Source: Gammaproteobacteria bacterium
GTDB taxonomy: Bacteria; Pseudomonadota; Gammaproteobacteria; Pseudomonadales; Halieaceae
Direction: 5' to 3'
Length of the DNA stretch: 6,160 bases
Assembly (NCBI GenBank): GCA_029859085.1
Contig: JAOUDU010000180.1
Coordinates: 1-6,160, forward strand
The notes below the pieces were generated by a model. That model saw only the letters and a program-made list of their open reading frames with translations. It made no database searches and was not told the DNA's origin. Shown piece after piece: positions 1-6,160 of the stretch. The translations under genes and the position numbers were made by a program. Within the stretch, counting starts at the first letter, position 1; every line of letters starts with the position of its first letter.

Positions 1-829
1 CAGCGACGACGCCGGTGTGAACTGGCGCATACAACGGGACGGCATCGCCGCCCAGCAGCAGGCGAACCTCGAGCAGAGAGAGGTTGCCCACGACACGGTA
101 GCCCGGCTCGAGCAAGCCCTTGCGGCGGCAGACCCGGCTGACCGCGCAGAACTGCAGACGGAGCTGGATGATGCCCGGCTGGACCTGGATGACGCCGATG
201 ATGCCTTGGATGAACCCGCCTTCGCCTCGCCGCTGATGGACATCTGGTTCCAGGACCGGGAGCGGGGCTGGGCGGTGGGCGCCTTCGGCACCCTGCTCGC
301 AACCCGCGACGGCGGCAAGCACTGGGGCAGCCAGTCCGACCTGCTGGACAACCCCGACGGTTTCCACCTCAACACAGTCACCGGTGACGGCGCGGGACGG
401 GTATTTGTCGCCGGCGAGGGTGGGGTGATGTTCCGCTCGCCGGATGGCGGCGCCACCTGGGAAACACTCGAACCCTTTTATGAGGGCAGCTGGTTTGGCG
501 CGGTATACAGTCCGGTCGGCCAGGTGTTACTGGTATTCGGCCTGCGCGGCCACCTGTACCGGTCAGAGGATTTTGGCAACCAGTGGGAGCCGGTTACCGA
601 CGACAACACGATGACGCTCGCCGGGGGCAGCCCGGCGGACAACGGTGACATCGTGCTGGTCGGCGGCGTTGGCACCGTGCTGCGCAGCCGCGACGGGGGC
701 CGCTCCTTCGCACTGAGTATGCTGCCGGACCGGCTGGGCCTCAGCGCCGCGGTGCAGCGGGGCGACCAGTTGATCCTCGTCGGCCAGGGTGGCGTCAAAC
801 GCCTGCCGGCAGGAGCCGGGCATGACTGA
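1..829 (+). CDS. YCF48-like / BNR (Asp-box) beta-propeller protein, 5' end missing
   Basis: This is the C-terminal part of a beta-propeller protein. The frame is open from base 2 to the TGA at 827-829, giving 275 codons. A GTG at 17-19 could be read as a start, but it lies inside a propeller motif, has no ribosome site and is preceded by matching sequence, so the gene begins outside the window. Five Asp-box motifs (S/T-x-D-x-G-x-x-W) are visible: DDAGVNW at the left edge, then RDGGKHW, SPDGGATW, SEDFGNQW and a degenerate SRDGGRSF. The last four are 41-45 residues apart, one per blade. A charged helical insertion separates the first two. No cysteine is present; any signal peptide would be in the missing part. 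YCF48/HCF136 proteins help assemble photosystem II in phototrophs, but the RND, DUF1302 and DUF1329 neighbours suggest an envelope accessory or assembly role here (inference). Propeller assignment is firm; function is not. Confidence 0.85.
   Translation, partial: SDDAGVNWRIQRDGIAAQQQANLEQREVAHDTVARLEQALAAADPADRAELQTELDDARLDLDDADDALDEPAFASPLMDIWFQDRERGWAVGAFGTLLATRDGGKHWGSQSDLLDNPDGFHLNTVTGDGAGRVFVAGEGGVMFRSPDGGATWETLEPFYEGSWFGAVYSPVGQVLLVFGLRGHLYRSEDFGNQWEPVTDDNTMTLAGGSPADNGDIVLVGGVGTVLRSRDGGRSFALSMLPDRLGLSAAVQRGDQLILVGQGGVKRLPAGAGHD
2..709 (+). repeat. Five Asp-box repeats of the propeller
   Basis: Protein-level repeats lie at bases 2-25, 299-325, 434-460, 560-586 and 683-709. Each encodes a variant of S/T-x-D-x-G-x-x-W, the hairpin-turn motif of BNR/sialidase-like and YCF48 propellers. 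The fifth ends in Phe in place of Trp. Spacing between copies 2 to 5 is 135, 126 and 123 bp, one blade each. The gap between copies 1 and 2 is about 300 bp because a helical segment is inserted. The DNA itself is diverged, so these are old blade duplications and not a recent tandem repeat. Confidence 0.8.
29..217 (+). other. Charged helical (coiled-coil-like) insertion in the propeller
   Basis: About 60 residues between the first and second visible blades are rich in Ala, Glu, Asp, Gln and Leu, with no Gly and a single Pro in the middle (ADPADR). This composition suggests two helices joined by a turn, a helical hairpin projecting from the propeller. The second arm contains heptads starting LDDARLD, LDDADDA and LDE, encoded with a 21-bp period (164-184, 185-205, 206 onward); the first 12 bases of the first two copies differ at one position. 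From memory, homologues in similar gene clusters carry a comparable insertion. A partner-binding role is inference. Confidence 0.6.
811..815 (+). promoter_or_regulatory. Ribosome binding site for the RND gene
   Basis: AGGAG sits six bases before the ATG at 822, inside the last codons of the propeller gene. It decides the start. The in-frame ATG at 789 has no comparable site and would add 11 residues overlapping the propeller's end. The ATG at 822 overlaps the upstream stop (ATGACTGA, 822-829), an arrangement typical of translational coupling. Confidence 0.75.
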
Positions 830-3275
830 AAAACCCGGTATCGAGAAGACCCCACCCCATACCTACCATCCCGGGGAGGAGGCACAACTGCTGGAACGGC
901 TGATTTTCAGCCACAGGCCCTGGCTGCTGGTCCTGTTCCTGGTGGCGACGGTGTTTTTCAGCTACCAGATCACGCGGCTGCGCCCGGATGCCAGTTTTGA
1001 AAAAATGATCCCGATGGAGCATCCCTTCGTTCGCGCGTTCATGCAACACGCCGCCGACCTCGGCGCCGCAGGGACCACCATCCAGGTGGCGGTGGAGAAC
1101 ACATCGGGAGATATTTTCAACCGCGACTACCTCGACCTGCTGCAAAAAATCAATGACGAGGTGTTCTACCTGCCCGGTGTGGACCGCAATCGAATGCGCT
1201 CCCTGTGGACACCCAACGTGCGCTGGATAGAGGTGACGGAACAGGGCTTTGAGGGGGACAAGGTCATCGACGCCCGGTACGACGGTTCCGACCGGGCGAT
1301 GGAGCAATTGCGCGAGAATATCCTGCGCTCCGGCGAGGTCGGCAGGCTGGTGGCGGACGACTACCGCTCCAGTATCATCCAGGCGCCGCTCATAGACCGG
1401 GATCCCACCACCGGCGAACCGCTCGATTACTGGGAGTTGTCACAGCAGCTGGAAGAAAGCGTCAGGGCGAAATACGAGCGGATGTCCGAGGGCGAGGACG
1501 GCAAGCCACGGGTGAAAATCCACATCATCGGCTTCGCCAAGATCGTCGGCGACCTGCTCGATGGCATTACCTCGATATTCCTGTTCGCGCTGATCACCCT
1601 GGGCATCACCTCGGTGCTCCTGTTCCTGTACTCCGGCAGCGTCGGCGGCGCCCTCATCCCCCTGCTGTGCTCGGTGATCGCGGTTATCTGGCAACTCGGC
1701 CTCCTGACCACGCTGGGCTACGGCCTGAACGCCTATTCGATTCTGATTCCATTCCTGGTTTTTGCCATCGGCGTGAGTCACGGGGTGCAGGTGATCAATG
1801 CGATCAGCCTGGAAAGCCTGGCGGGGCAGGACAATCTCAACAGCGCACGCGGCGCTTTCCGAAGCCTGTATGTACCGGGCATGACAGCGCTGGTCTCGGA
1901 TGCCATCGGCTTTATCACGATGGTGCTGATCCCGATCCAGGTCATCAAGGACCTTGGAGTGGCCGCCAGCGTCGGGGTCGCGGTGATCATCCTGACCAAC
2001 CTGGTATTGCTGCCGGTACTGATGTCGTACATCGGTATCGGTGAGCGGGCTATCGGGCGCCTGCGGGAAAAACGCGCCCGCCCCGCCAGCGGCAGGAACT
2101 GGTGGCAGCTGCTGTCCTGGTGCGCCGATGGGCGGGTGGCTACCCTGTCGATCGTGATCGCCACGGTGTTGTTCGTTCTCGGGTATCTCGGCAGCGCCCG
2201 CCTGGAGATCGGTGACCTCGACCCCGGAGCGCCTGAACTGCACCCGGACTCGCGCTATAACCTGGACAACAGGTTCGTGACCGACAACTACGGCACCAGT
2301 TCGGATGTGCTCGTGGTCATGGTGGAAACCAGGCCCCAGGAATGCACCGCTTACGATAACCTCGACCTCGTCGACCGGTTCAGCTGGCATATGGTCAATG
2401 TGCCTGGCGTCAACTCGGTCGTATCCGCAGCCGATGTCTCCAAGCTGGTGGCAGCGGGCTACAACGAGGGCAACCTGAAGTGGGCCACTATCAGCCGCAA
2501 CCAGCGACTGCTCGGCACCACTTTCAACCAGATGCCCGAATCCCTGATGAACACCGATTGCAGCCTGCTGCCGGTCGCGCTGTTCCTGCGCGACCACAAG
2601 GCCCAGACCCTGCAGCGCGTGGTAGATGCCGCCCAGGCGTTCTCCCGGGACAACCCGAGGGAGGGCATCCACTTCGCCCTGGCGGCCGGCAATGCCGGCA
2701 TCGAAGCCGCCACCAACCAGGAAATCGCGACCGCCCAGACCCGCATGCTGGTTTTGGTCTATTCGGTGGTATGCCTGCTGGTGTTTATCAGCTTTGCATC
2801 CTGGCGCGCGGTGATCTGCATCGTGCTGCCCCTGATGCTGACATCGGTGCTGTGCCAGGCGCTGATGGCACAGCTCGGCATCGGCATCAAGGTGGCCACG
2901 CTGCCGGTGATCGCACTCGGCGTCGGGGTCGGGGTCGATTACGGTATCTACATCTACAGTCGCATGGCCTATTTCCTGCGCCGGGGCCAGGACATCCGCG
3001 AGGCGTATTTCAACACCCTGACATCGACCGGCAAGGCGGTTTATTTCACCGGTATTACCCTGGCCATCGGCGTTGCGACCTGGATGTGGTCACCGATCAA
3101 GTTCCAGGCGGATATGGGCAAGCTGCTGACATTCATGTTCCTGTGGAACATGGTCGGCGCGCTGTGGCTGCTGCCGGCGCTGGCGCACTTCCTGATCAGG
3201 CCGGAGAAACTCGTGGCGAGGGAACGGCGGCGCCTGGCAAAGCAAACAGCCGGAAAGCCAGGGCGCGGGGCATGA
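822..3275 (+). CDS. RND-superfamily transporter, MMPL type (inner membrane)
   Basis: The 817-residue product is a predicted proton-driven inner-membrane exporter of lipid or hydrophobic cargo, a polytopic protein of the MMPL/HpnN/SSD-like RND branch. Hydrophobicity gives twelve membrane segments, near residues 34-52, 251-270, 274-296, 303-323, 354-375, 378-402, 440-458, 641-661, 663-685, 692-712, 739-757 and 766-790. Large periplasmic loops follow TM1 (about 53-248) and TM7 (about 459-640), the classic 2 x 6 duplication. TM10 carries GVGVDYGIY, whose Asp706-Tyr707 matches the proton-relay pair of MmpL proteins. The equivalent place in TM4 reads GVSHGVQ (Ser319-His320). TM5 has a further acidic residue, Asp360. 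Loop 2 holds the only two periplasmic cysteines, Cys508 and Cys580. The C-terminus is short, basic and cytoplasmic. The start at 822 is chosen for AGGAG at 811-815. Adjacent DUF1302 and DUF1329 genes suggest barrel and carrier partners. Family is near certain; cargo and direction are unknown. Confidence 0.93.
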   Translation: MTEKPGIEKTPPHTYHPGEEAQLLERLIFSHRPWLLVLFLVATVFFSYQITRLRPDASFEKMIPMEHPFVRAFMQHAADLGAAGTTIQVAVENTSGDIFNRDYLDLLQKINDEVFYLPGVDRNRMRSLWTPNVRWIEVTEQGFEGDKVIDARYDGSDRAMEQLRENILRSGEVGRLVADDYRSSIIQAPLIDRDPTTGEPLDYWELSQQLEESVRAKYERMSEGEDGKPRVKIHIIGFAKIVGDLLDGITSIFLFALITLGITSVLLFLYSGSVGGALIPLLCSVIAVIWQLGLLTTLGYGLNAYSILIPFLVFAIGVSHGVQVINAISLESLAGQDNLNSARGAFRSLYVPGMTALVSDAIGFITMVLIPIQVIKDLGVAASVGVAVIILTNLVLLPVLMSYIGIGERAIGRLREKRARPASGRNWWQLLSWCADGRVATLSIVIATVLFVLGYLGSARLEIGDLDPGAPELHPDSRYNLDNRFVTDNYGTSSDVLVVMVETRPQECTAYDNLDLVDRFSWHMVNVPGVNSVVSAADVSKLVAAGYNEGNLKWATISRNQRLLGTTFNQMPESLMNTDCSLLPVALFLRDHKAQTLQRVVDAAQAFSRDNPREGIHFALAAGNAGIEAATNQEIATAQTRMLVLVYSVVCLLVFISFASWRAVICIVLPLMLTSVLCQALMAQLGIGIKVATLPVIALGVGVGVDYGIYIYSRMAYFLRRGQDIREAYFNTLTSTGKAVYFTGITLAIGVATWMWSPIKFQADMGKLLTFMFLWNMVGALWLLPALAHFLIRPEKLVARERRRLAKQTAGKPGRGA

Positions 3276-3281
3276 TAACAA

Positions 3282-3286
3282 GGGAG
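3282..3286 (+). promoter_or_regulatory. Ribosome binding site for the DUF1302 gene
   Basis: GGGAG lies six bases before the ATG at 3293. An alternative in-frame ATG at 3272 overlaps the RND stop (ATGA) and would add MITREQA ahead of the signal peptide. The 3293 start is preferred: its spacing is better and it gives a normal signal peptide with the basic MNRPLKWR n-region at the very N-terminus. Confidence 0.7.
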
Positions 3287-3292
3287 CAAGCG

Positions 3293-4882
3293 ATGAACAG
3301 ACCATTAAAATGGCGCAACGCAGCGCTGACCGCCGCCGTGGCGGGCCTGCTGGCAGTCGCCCCGGGGGCCTCGGGACTGTCCTTCGAGTTCGATGACAGC
3401 GAGTGGCGCGTTGACCTTGATACCACCCTCGCCTATGCCTCGATGTGGCGGGTGGCAAAACGGGATCACCGTAAATTCGGCTACAGGGACACGGGTGACC
3501 TCGTCGCCGACAGCACCCGTTACACGCTGCTGCTAAACGCCGACGATGGCGACTACAACTTCAGTCGCGGCATGGTGCAGAACAAGGTCTCGATGGTATC
3601 GGAGATGAACCTCACCCAGGGTGATTACGGGTTTTTCGCCCGGGCCCGCGCCAACTACGACGATGTCTACGCTTCCAAAACAGACCAGAGCCAGGCCGAC
3701 TACCTCACCTACAACTCGGGCCAGCTCTATGGCGGCGACGCCGCATTCCAGGAATTTCCCAAGGGCACCCGCGACGAGCACCGCTCCCGGCTGGAGATGC
3801 TCGATTATTTCCTGTTCAACCACGGCGAGATCGCCGGCGACCACCTGTACGAAGTCAGGCTGGGCAGCCAGGTTATCAACTGGGGCGAATCAACCTTTTA
3901 CCAGGGCATAAACGGCCTGCAGAACCGCGCCGACGCCATCGCTGCGAACACCCCGGGAGTGGAGGTGAAGGAGATCCTGCTGCCCACAGGCGCCATCTAC
4001 GGGCAGGTGGACCTGGTGGAGGGGCTGACCTTCGAGGCCTACTACCAGTACGAATGGCGCAAAACCGAACTCAACGGCGTTGGCAGCTTTTTCAGCGATC
4101 GGGATTTCCTCGGGCCGGGCGCACAGAATTTCCTGGTGGCCGTGGGTGATAAGGTCACTTTTGTCGCCCCCAGGACCCCCGACGACGAAGCCTCCGATTC
4201 CGGCCAGTGGGGCAGCGCCCTGCACTGGGTCACCGAGCAGGGTACGGACTTCGGCCTTTACTTCGTCAATGCCCACAACAAGGCTCCGGCCTACCAGCTC
4301 TATTACGACGGCGCGATACCCGCCAGCTACAACATTCAGTATTTCGAGGACATCCACGGCTACGCGGCGAGCTTTACCACGGTACTGGGCCTGGCAAACG
4401 TCCAGGGAGAGATCTCCTGGAAAAGCAACACGCCGGTGGTGCTGGCAAACGGCGATCCGGAGAACGGCGACGTGCTGTCCGCACAGCTCGGTGGCTCCTA
4501 CGTGCTCGAGCCGACAAAATTCTGGGACGATGCCAGCGTGGTATTCGAGTTCGCCGGCAGCGAAATAACCTCACACAAGAATGAGGAACTGCGCTATGAC
4601 GACCGGGCAACCGCCATGGCCCTGCGAGCGGAATTCGCCTATATCAACGTGGCCCAGGGAGTCGACCTGAAAGTGCCCGTATTCTTCCAGTACACCTTCG
4701 ATGGCACGATCCTGGAGAGCCGCATGGCCGAGGATGCCACCACCTTCAACCTGACGCTGAAGGCGGTCTACCTGAACAACTTCACTGCGGCGCTGGGCTA
4801 CACCAATTATTTCGACGGCGGCGACAACAACCTGCTCACGGACCGCGACAACGTGACCTTCGACCTGTCATACAGTTTCTGA
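3293..4882 (+). CDS. DUF1302 family predicted outer-membrane beta-barrel protein
   Basis: The 529-residue product matches DUF1302 (usually about 550-600 residues, function largely unknown). It opens with a Sec signal peptide: basic MNRPLKWR, hydrophobic Ala/Leu/Val core, probable cleavage after GASG near residue 28. The mature part is rich in aromatic residues and alternating polar/hydrophobic strands, has no cysteine and no membrane helix, and ends LSYSF with a terminal Phe, the usual C-terminal signature for insertion by the BAM complex. The most recognisable family block is at residues 189-240, with LGSQVINWGESTFYQGIN followed by PGVEVKEILLP. An earlier block at about 96-126 (NKVSM...DYGFFARARANYDDVY) also fits. 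It lies 17 bp after the RND stop, so co-translation is likely. From memory, P. aeruginosa SphA, linked to the sphingosine response, belongs to this family, which would fit a lipid-handling role; I could not check this. As the only outer-membrane protein here it is the natural exit or entry channel (inference). Confidence 0.88.
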   Translation: MNRPLKWRNAALTAAVAGLLAVAPGASGLSFEFDDSEWRVDLDTTLAYASMWRVAKRDHRKFGYRDTGDLVADSTRYTLLLNADDGDYNFSRGMVQNKVSMVSEMNLTQGDYGFFARARANYDDVYASKTDQSQADYLTYNSGQLYGGDAAFQEFPKGTRDEHRSRLEMLDYFLFNHGEIAGDHLYEVRLGSQVINWGESTFYQGINGLQNRADAIAANTPGVEVKEILLPTGAIYGQVDLVEGLTFEAYYQYEWRKTELNGVGSFFSDRDFLGPGAQNFLVAVGDKVTFVAPRTPDDEASDSGQWGSALHWVTEQGTDFGLYFVNAHNKAPAYQLYYDGAIPASYNIQYFEDIHGYAASFTTVLGLANVQGEISWKSNTPVVLANGDPENGDVLSAQLGGSYVLEPTKFWDDASVVFEFAGSEITSHKNEELRYDDRATAMALRAEFAYINVAQGVDLKVPVFFQYTFDGTILESRMAEDATTFNLTLKAVYLNNFTAALGYTNYFDGGDNNLLTDRDNVTFDLSYSF

Positions 4883-4890
4883 CCCAACCC

Positions 4891-4894
4891 GAGG
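4891..4894 (+). promoter_or_regulatory. Weak ribosome binding site for the DUF1329 gene
   Basis: GAGG lies ten bases before the ATG at 4905, in the 22-bp gap after the DUF1302 stop. Core and spacing are poorer than for the two genes upstream. No other in-frame start nearby would preserve the signal peptide. The gap is too short for a separate promoter or terminator, and I see no hairpin in it. Confidence 0.5.
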
Positions 4895-4904
4895 TATAAC
4901 GCTC

Positions 4905-6160
4905 ATGCACATCGCATACCGCACCGCACTGGCATTTGCCCTCACCCTATTGTCCGGCGCCGCCCTGGCGAAAATGCCTCCCGAGCAGCTGGCCCGGCTG
5001 GGCAAGGACCTCACTCCACTGGGATCGATCCGGGCGGGCAGTGCCGACGGCCTGGTTCCCGAGTGGACCGGCACTGTGCTGGGGCTGCCCGCGGGCCTGA
5101 AGTGGGATGGCCCGGGGACGCCCTATCCCGACCCCTACGCCGCCGAGAAACCCCTGTTTGTCATTACCAAAGACAACCTCGAGCAATACCGGGACCGGCT
5201 CAGTCCGGGCCAGACAGCCATGTTCGAGACCTACCCCGAGACATTCCGGATGCCGGTTTATCCCAGCCACCGGGAGTTCGGAAACCCCGAATCCATCTAC
5301 GCCCACGTGCGTTACAACGCCGAACACGCCGAGTTGGTCAACGGCGACGAGGGTATCAGGGGCTTTATCGGGCAGCAGGCATTCCCGGTGCCCACCACCG
5401 GCGCCGAAATCGTATGGCTGACCCGCACCACCGGCTCATTCGTTACCCGCGAGGGAGAGTACAGCGATATCGCGGTATTCCCCAACGGCACCATGTCGGT
5501 GCGCCGCTCGAAGTTCCTGCAGGAGTCCCCGTATGCGGAGCGGGACAATCCCCTGACCCCGGAATACGAATACCCGAACCTGGGCAAATACGCCGGCTAC
5601 ATCATGACCTACGTGACCGAGCCGGCCCGGGACAAGGGCCTGATCACCTCGATCTCGGAGCCCTACGATTACAGCGAGAACGCGCGGGAGGTGTGGCGCT
5701 ACCTGCCTGGATCACGCCGGGTGCGCCGCGCTCCCACGGTGGGCTTCGATACACCCGACGGCCCCGGGGGACTCAAGACAGTGGATGAAGTACAGGGCTT
5801 CAACGGCTCGATGGAGCGCTTCGACTGGGCGATAATCGGCCTGCAGGAAATCTTCATCCCGTATCACAACTACCGCTTCGACGATCCGTCGGTCAGCTAT
5901 GCAACACTGCTGACCAAATTCCACGCCAACCCCGACTATATGCGCTACGAGGCGCACCGGGTATGGGTAGCCGAGGCCACCCTGAAGCCGGGCCAGCGCC
6001 ACCTGTATAACAAGCGGCGCATCTATGTCGACGAGGATACCGGCCTGACCGCGATCACCGAGAACTATGATGGGCGCGGCGAACTGTGGAAGGTGGTGCT
6101 GTTCAACAACTTCTACGAATACGGCGGCCAGGCCTACGACCGCAGGGTGCAGATGTACCA
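4905..6160 (+). CDS. DUF1329 family periplasmic protein (LolA/LolB-like), 3' end missing
   Basis: The frame is open for 418 codons from ATG 4905 to the window edge. DUF1329 proteins are about 450-475 residues, so probably only the last few tens of codons are missing. Residues 1-22 form a Sec signal peptide ending ALA. No cysteine follows, so this is not a lipoprotein but a soluble periplasmic protein. Family landmarks are LGKDLTPLGSIRAGSADG at 32-49 with PEWTG just after; the WRYLPGSRRVRRAP block at 264-277 with DTP at 282-284; and HRVWVAEATLKPGQRHLY at 351-368 followed by KRRIYVDEDTG (370-380) and ENYDGRGELW. DUF1329 members are often annotated as outer-membrane lipoprotein-sorting-like, and the later half resembles the LolA/LolB fold, an open beta-sheet that shields lipids. 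A role as periplasmic shuttle between the RND pump and the DUF1302 barrel fits the operon, but is inference. Family assignment is strong; cargo is unknown. Confidence 0.9.
   Translation, partial: MHIAYRTALAFALTLLSGAALAKMPPEQLARLGKDLTPLGSIRAGSADGLVPEWTGTVLGLPAGLKWDGPGTPYPDPYAAEKPLFVITKDNLEQYRDRLSPGQTAMFETYPETFRMPVYPSHREFGNPESIYAHVRYNAEHAELVNGDEGIRGFIGQQAFPVPTTGAEIVWLTRTTGSFVTREGEYSDIAVFPNGTMSVRRSKFLQESPYAERDNPLTPEYEYPNLGKYAGYIMTYVTEPARDKGLITSISEPYDYSENAREVWRYLPGSRRVRRAPTVGFDTPDGPGGLKTVDEVQGFNGSMERFDWAIIGLQEIFIPYHNYRFDDPSVSYATLLTKFHANPDYMRYEAHRVWVAEATLKPGQRHLYNKRRIYVDEDTGLTAITENYDGRGELWKVVLFNNFYEYGGQAYDRRVQMY

Noticed and set aside
789..821. Earlier in-frame ATG giving an 828-residue RND protein
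   Set aside because: There is no ribosome site before 789, and the extra 11 residues only read through the end of the propeller gene. AGGAG precedes 822 at good spacing.
1440..2672. Long minus-strand open frame of 410 codons antisense to the RND gene
   Set aside because: It is antisense to a clearly conserved membrane protein. Its translation is rich in His, Gln, Asp and Arg with no domain or hydrophobic pattern, as expected for the reverse complement of GC-rich coding DNA.
2922..2939. Short tandem GGGGTC repeat
   Set aside because: It is explained by the Gly-Val alternation of the TM10 motif in the RND protein; a similar string near 1972 also encodes Gly-Val. There are too few copies to suggest an independent DNA element or a G-quadruplex.
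2480..3271. Upstream extension of the DUF1302 frame across the end of the RND gene
   Set aside because: The frame happens to stay open, but the translation is Pro/Arg/Gly/His-rich shadow sequence of the RND gene. A signal peptide and ribosome site place the true start at 3293.
4883..4904. Possible terminator or promoter between DUF1302 and DUF1329
   Set aside because: The gap is only 22 bp, with no inverted repeat, T-run or recognisable -35/-10 pair.
5063..5788. Plus-strand open frame of 241 codons inside the DUF1329 gene
   Set aside because: Its translation is Arg/Pro/Gly-rich and featureless. The overlapping frame from 4905 encodes a signal peptide and recognisable DUF1329 motifs.

Overview
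The window looks like accessory chromosomal sequence from a GC-rich Gram-negative bacterium, most likely a gammaproteobacterium. The evidence is two Sec signal peptides, an outer-membrane beta-barrel ending in Phe, and a gene set (YCF48-like / RND / DUF1302 / DUF1329) that I know mainly from Pseudomonas, Marinobacter, Shewanella and marine gammaproteobacteria of the Halieaceae type. The genus cannot be fixed from the sequence. Every base is accounted for by four plus-strand genes and two very short gaps. There is no RNA gene, mobile element, CRISPR array, promoter or terminator that I can support.

Layout: (1) bases 1-829 are the 3' part of a YCF48/BNR-type beta-propeller gene with a charged helical insertion; its 5' end lies outside the window. 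(2) 822-3275 is a complete 817-residue RND-superfamily (MMPL-type) inner-membrane transporter whose start overlaps the propeller stop by 8 bp. (3) 3293-4882 is a complete 529-residue DUF1302 protein, a predicted outer-membrane barrel, 17 bp downstream. (4) 4905-6160 is a DUF1329 gene encoding a predicted secreted LolA/LolB-like periplasmic protein, 22 bp downstream; it runs off the right edge, probably lacking only a few tens of codons.

The spacing (overlap, 17 bp, 22 bp), with a purine-rich ribosome site before each gene, indicates one operon. The parts fit a route across the cell envelope: a proton-driven inner-membrane pump (RND), a soluble periplasmic lipid-binding-type carrier (DUF1329), an outer-membrane barrel (DUF1302) and a propeller accessory or assembly factor (YCF48-like). 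By analogy with HpnN, MmpL and LolA/LolB, the likely cargo is a lipid or other hydrophobic molecule. Cargo and direction are inference. The gene association recurs in genomes, but to my knowledge its mechanism is poorly described, so it is the best candidate here for an under-characterised system.
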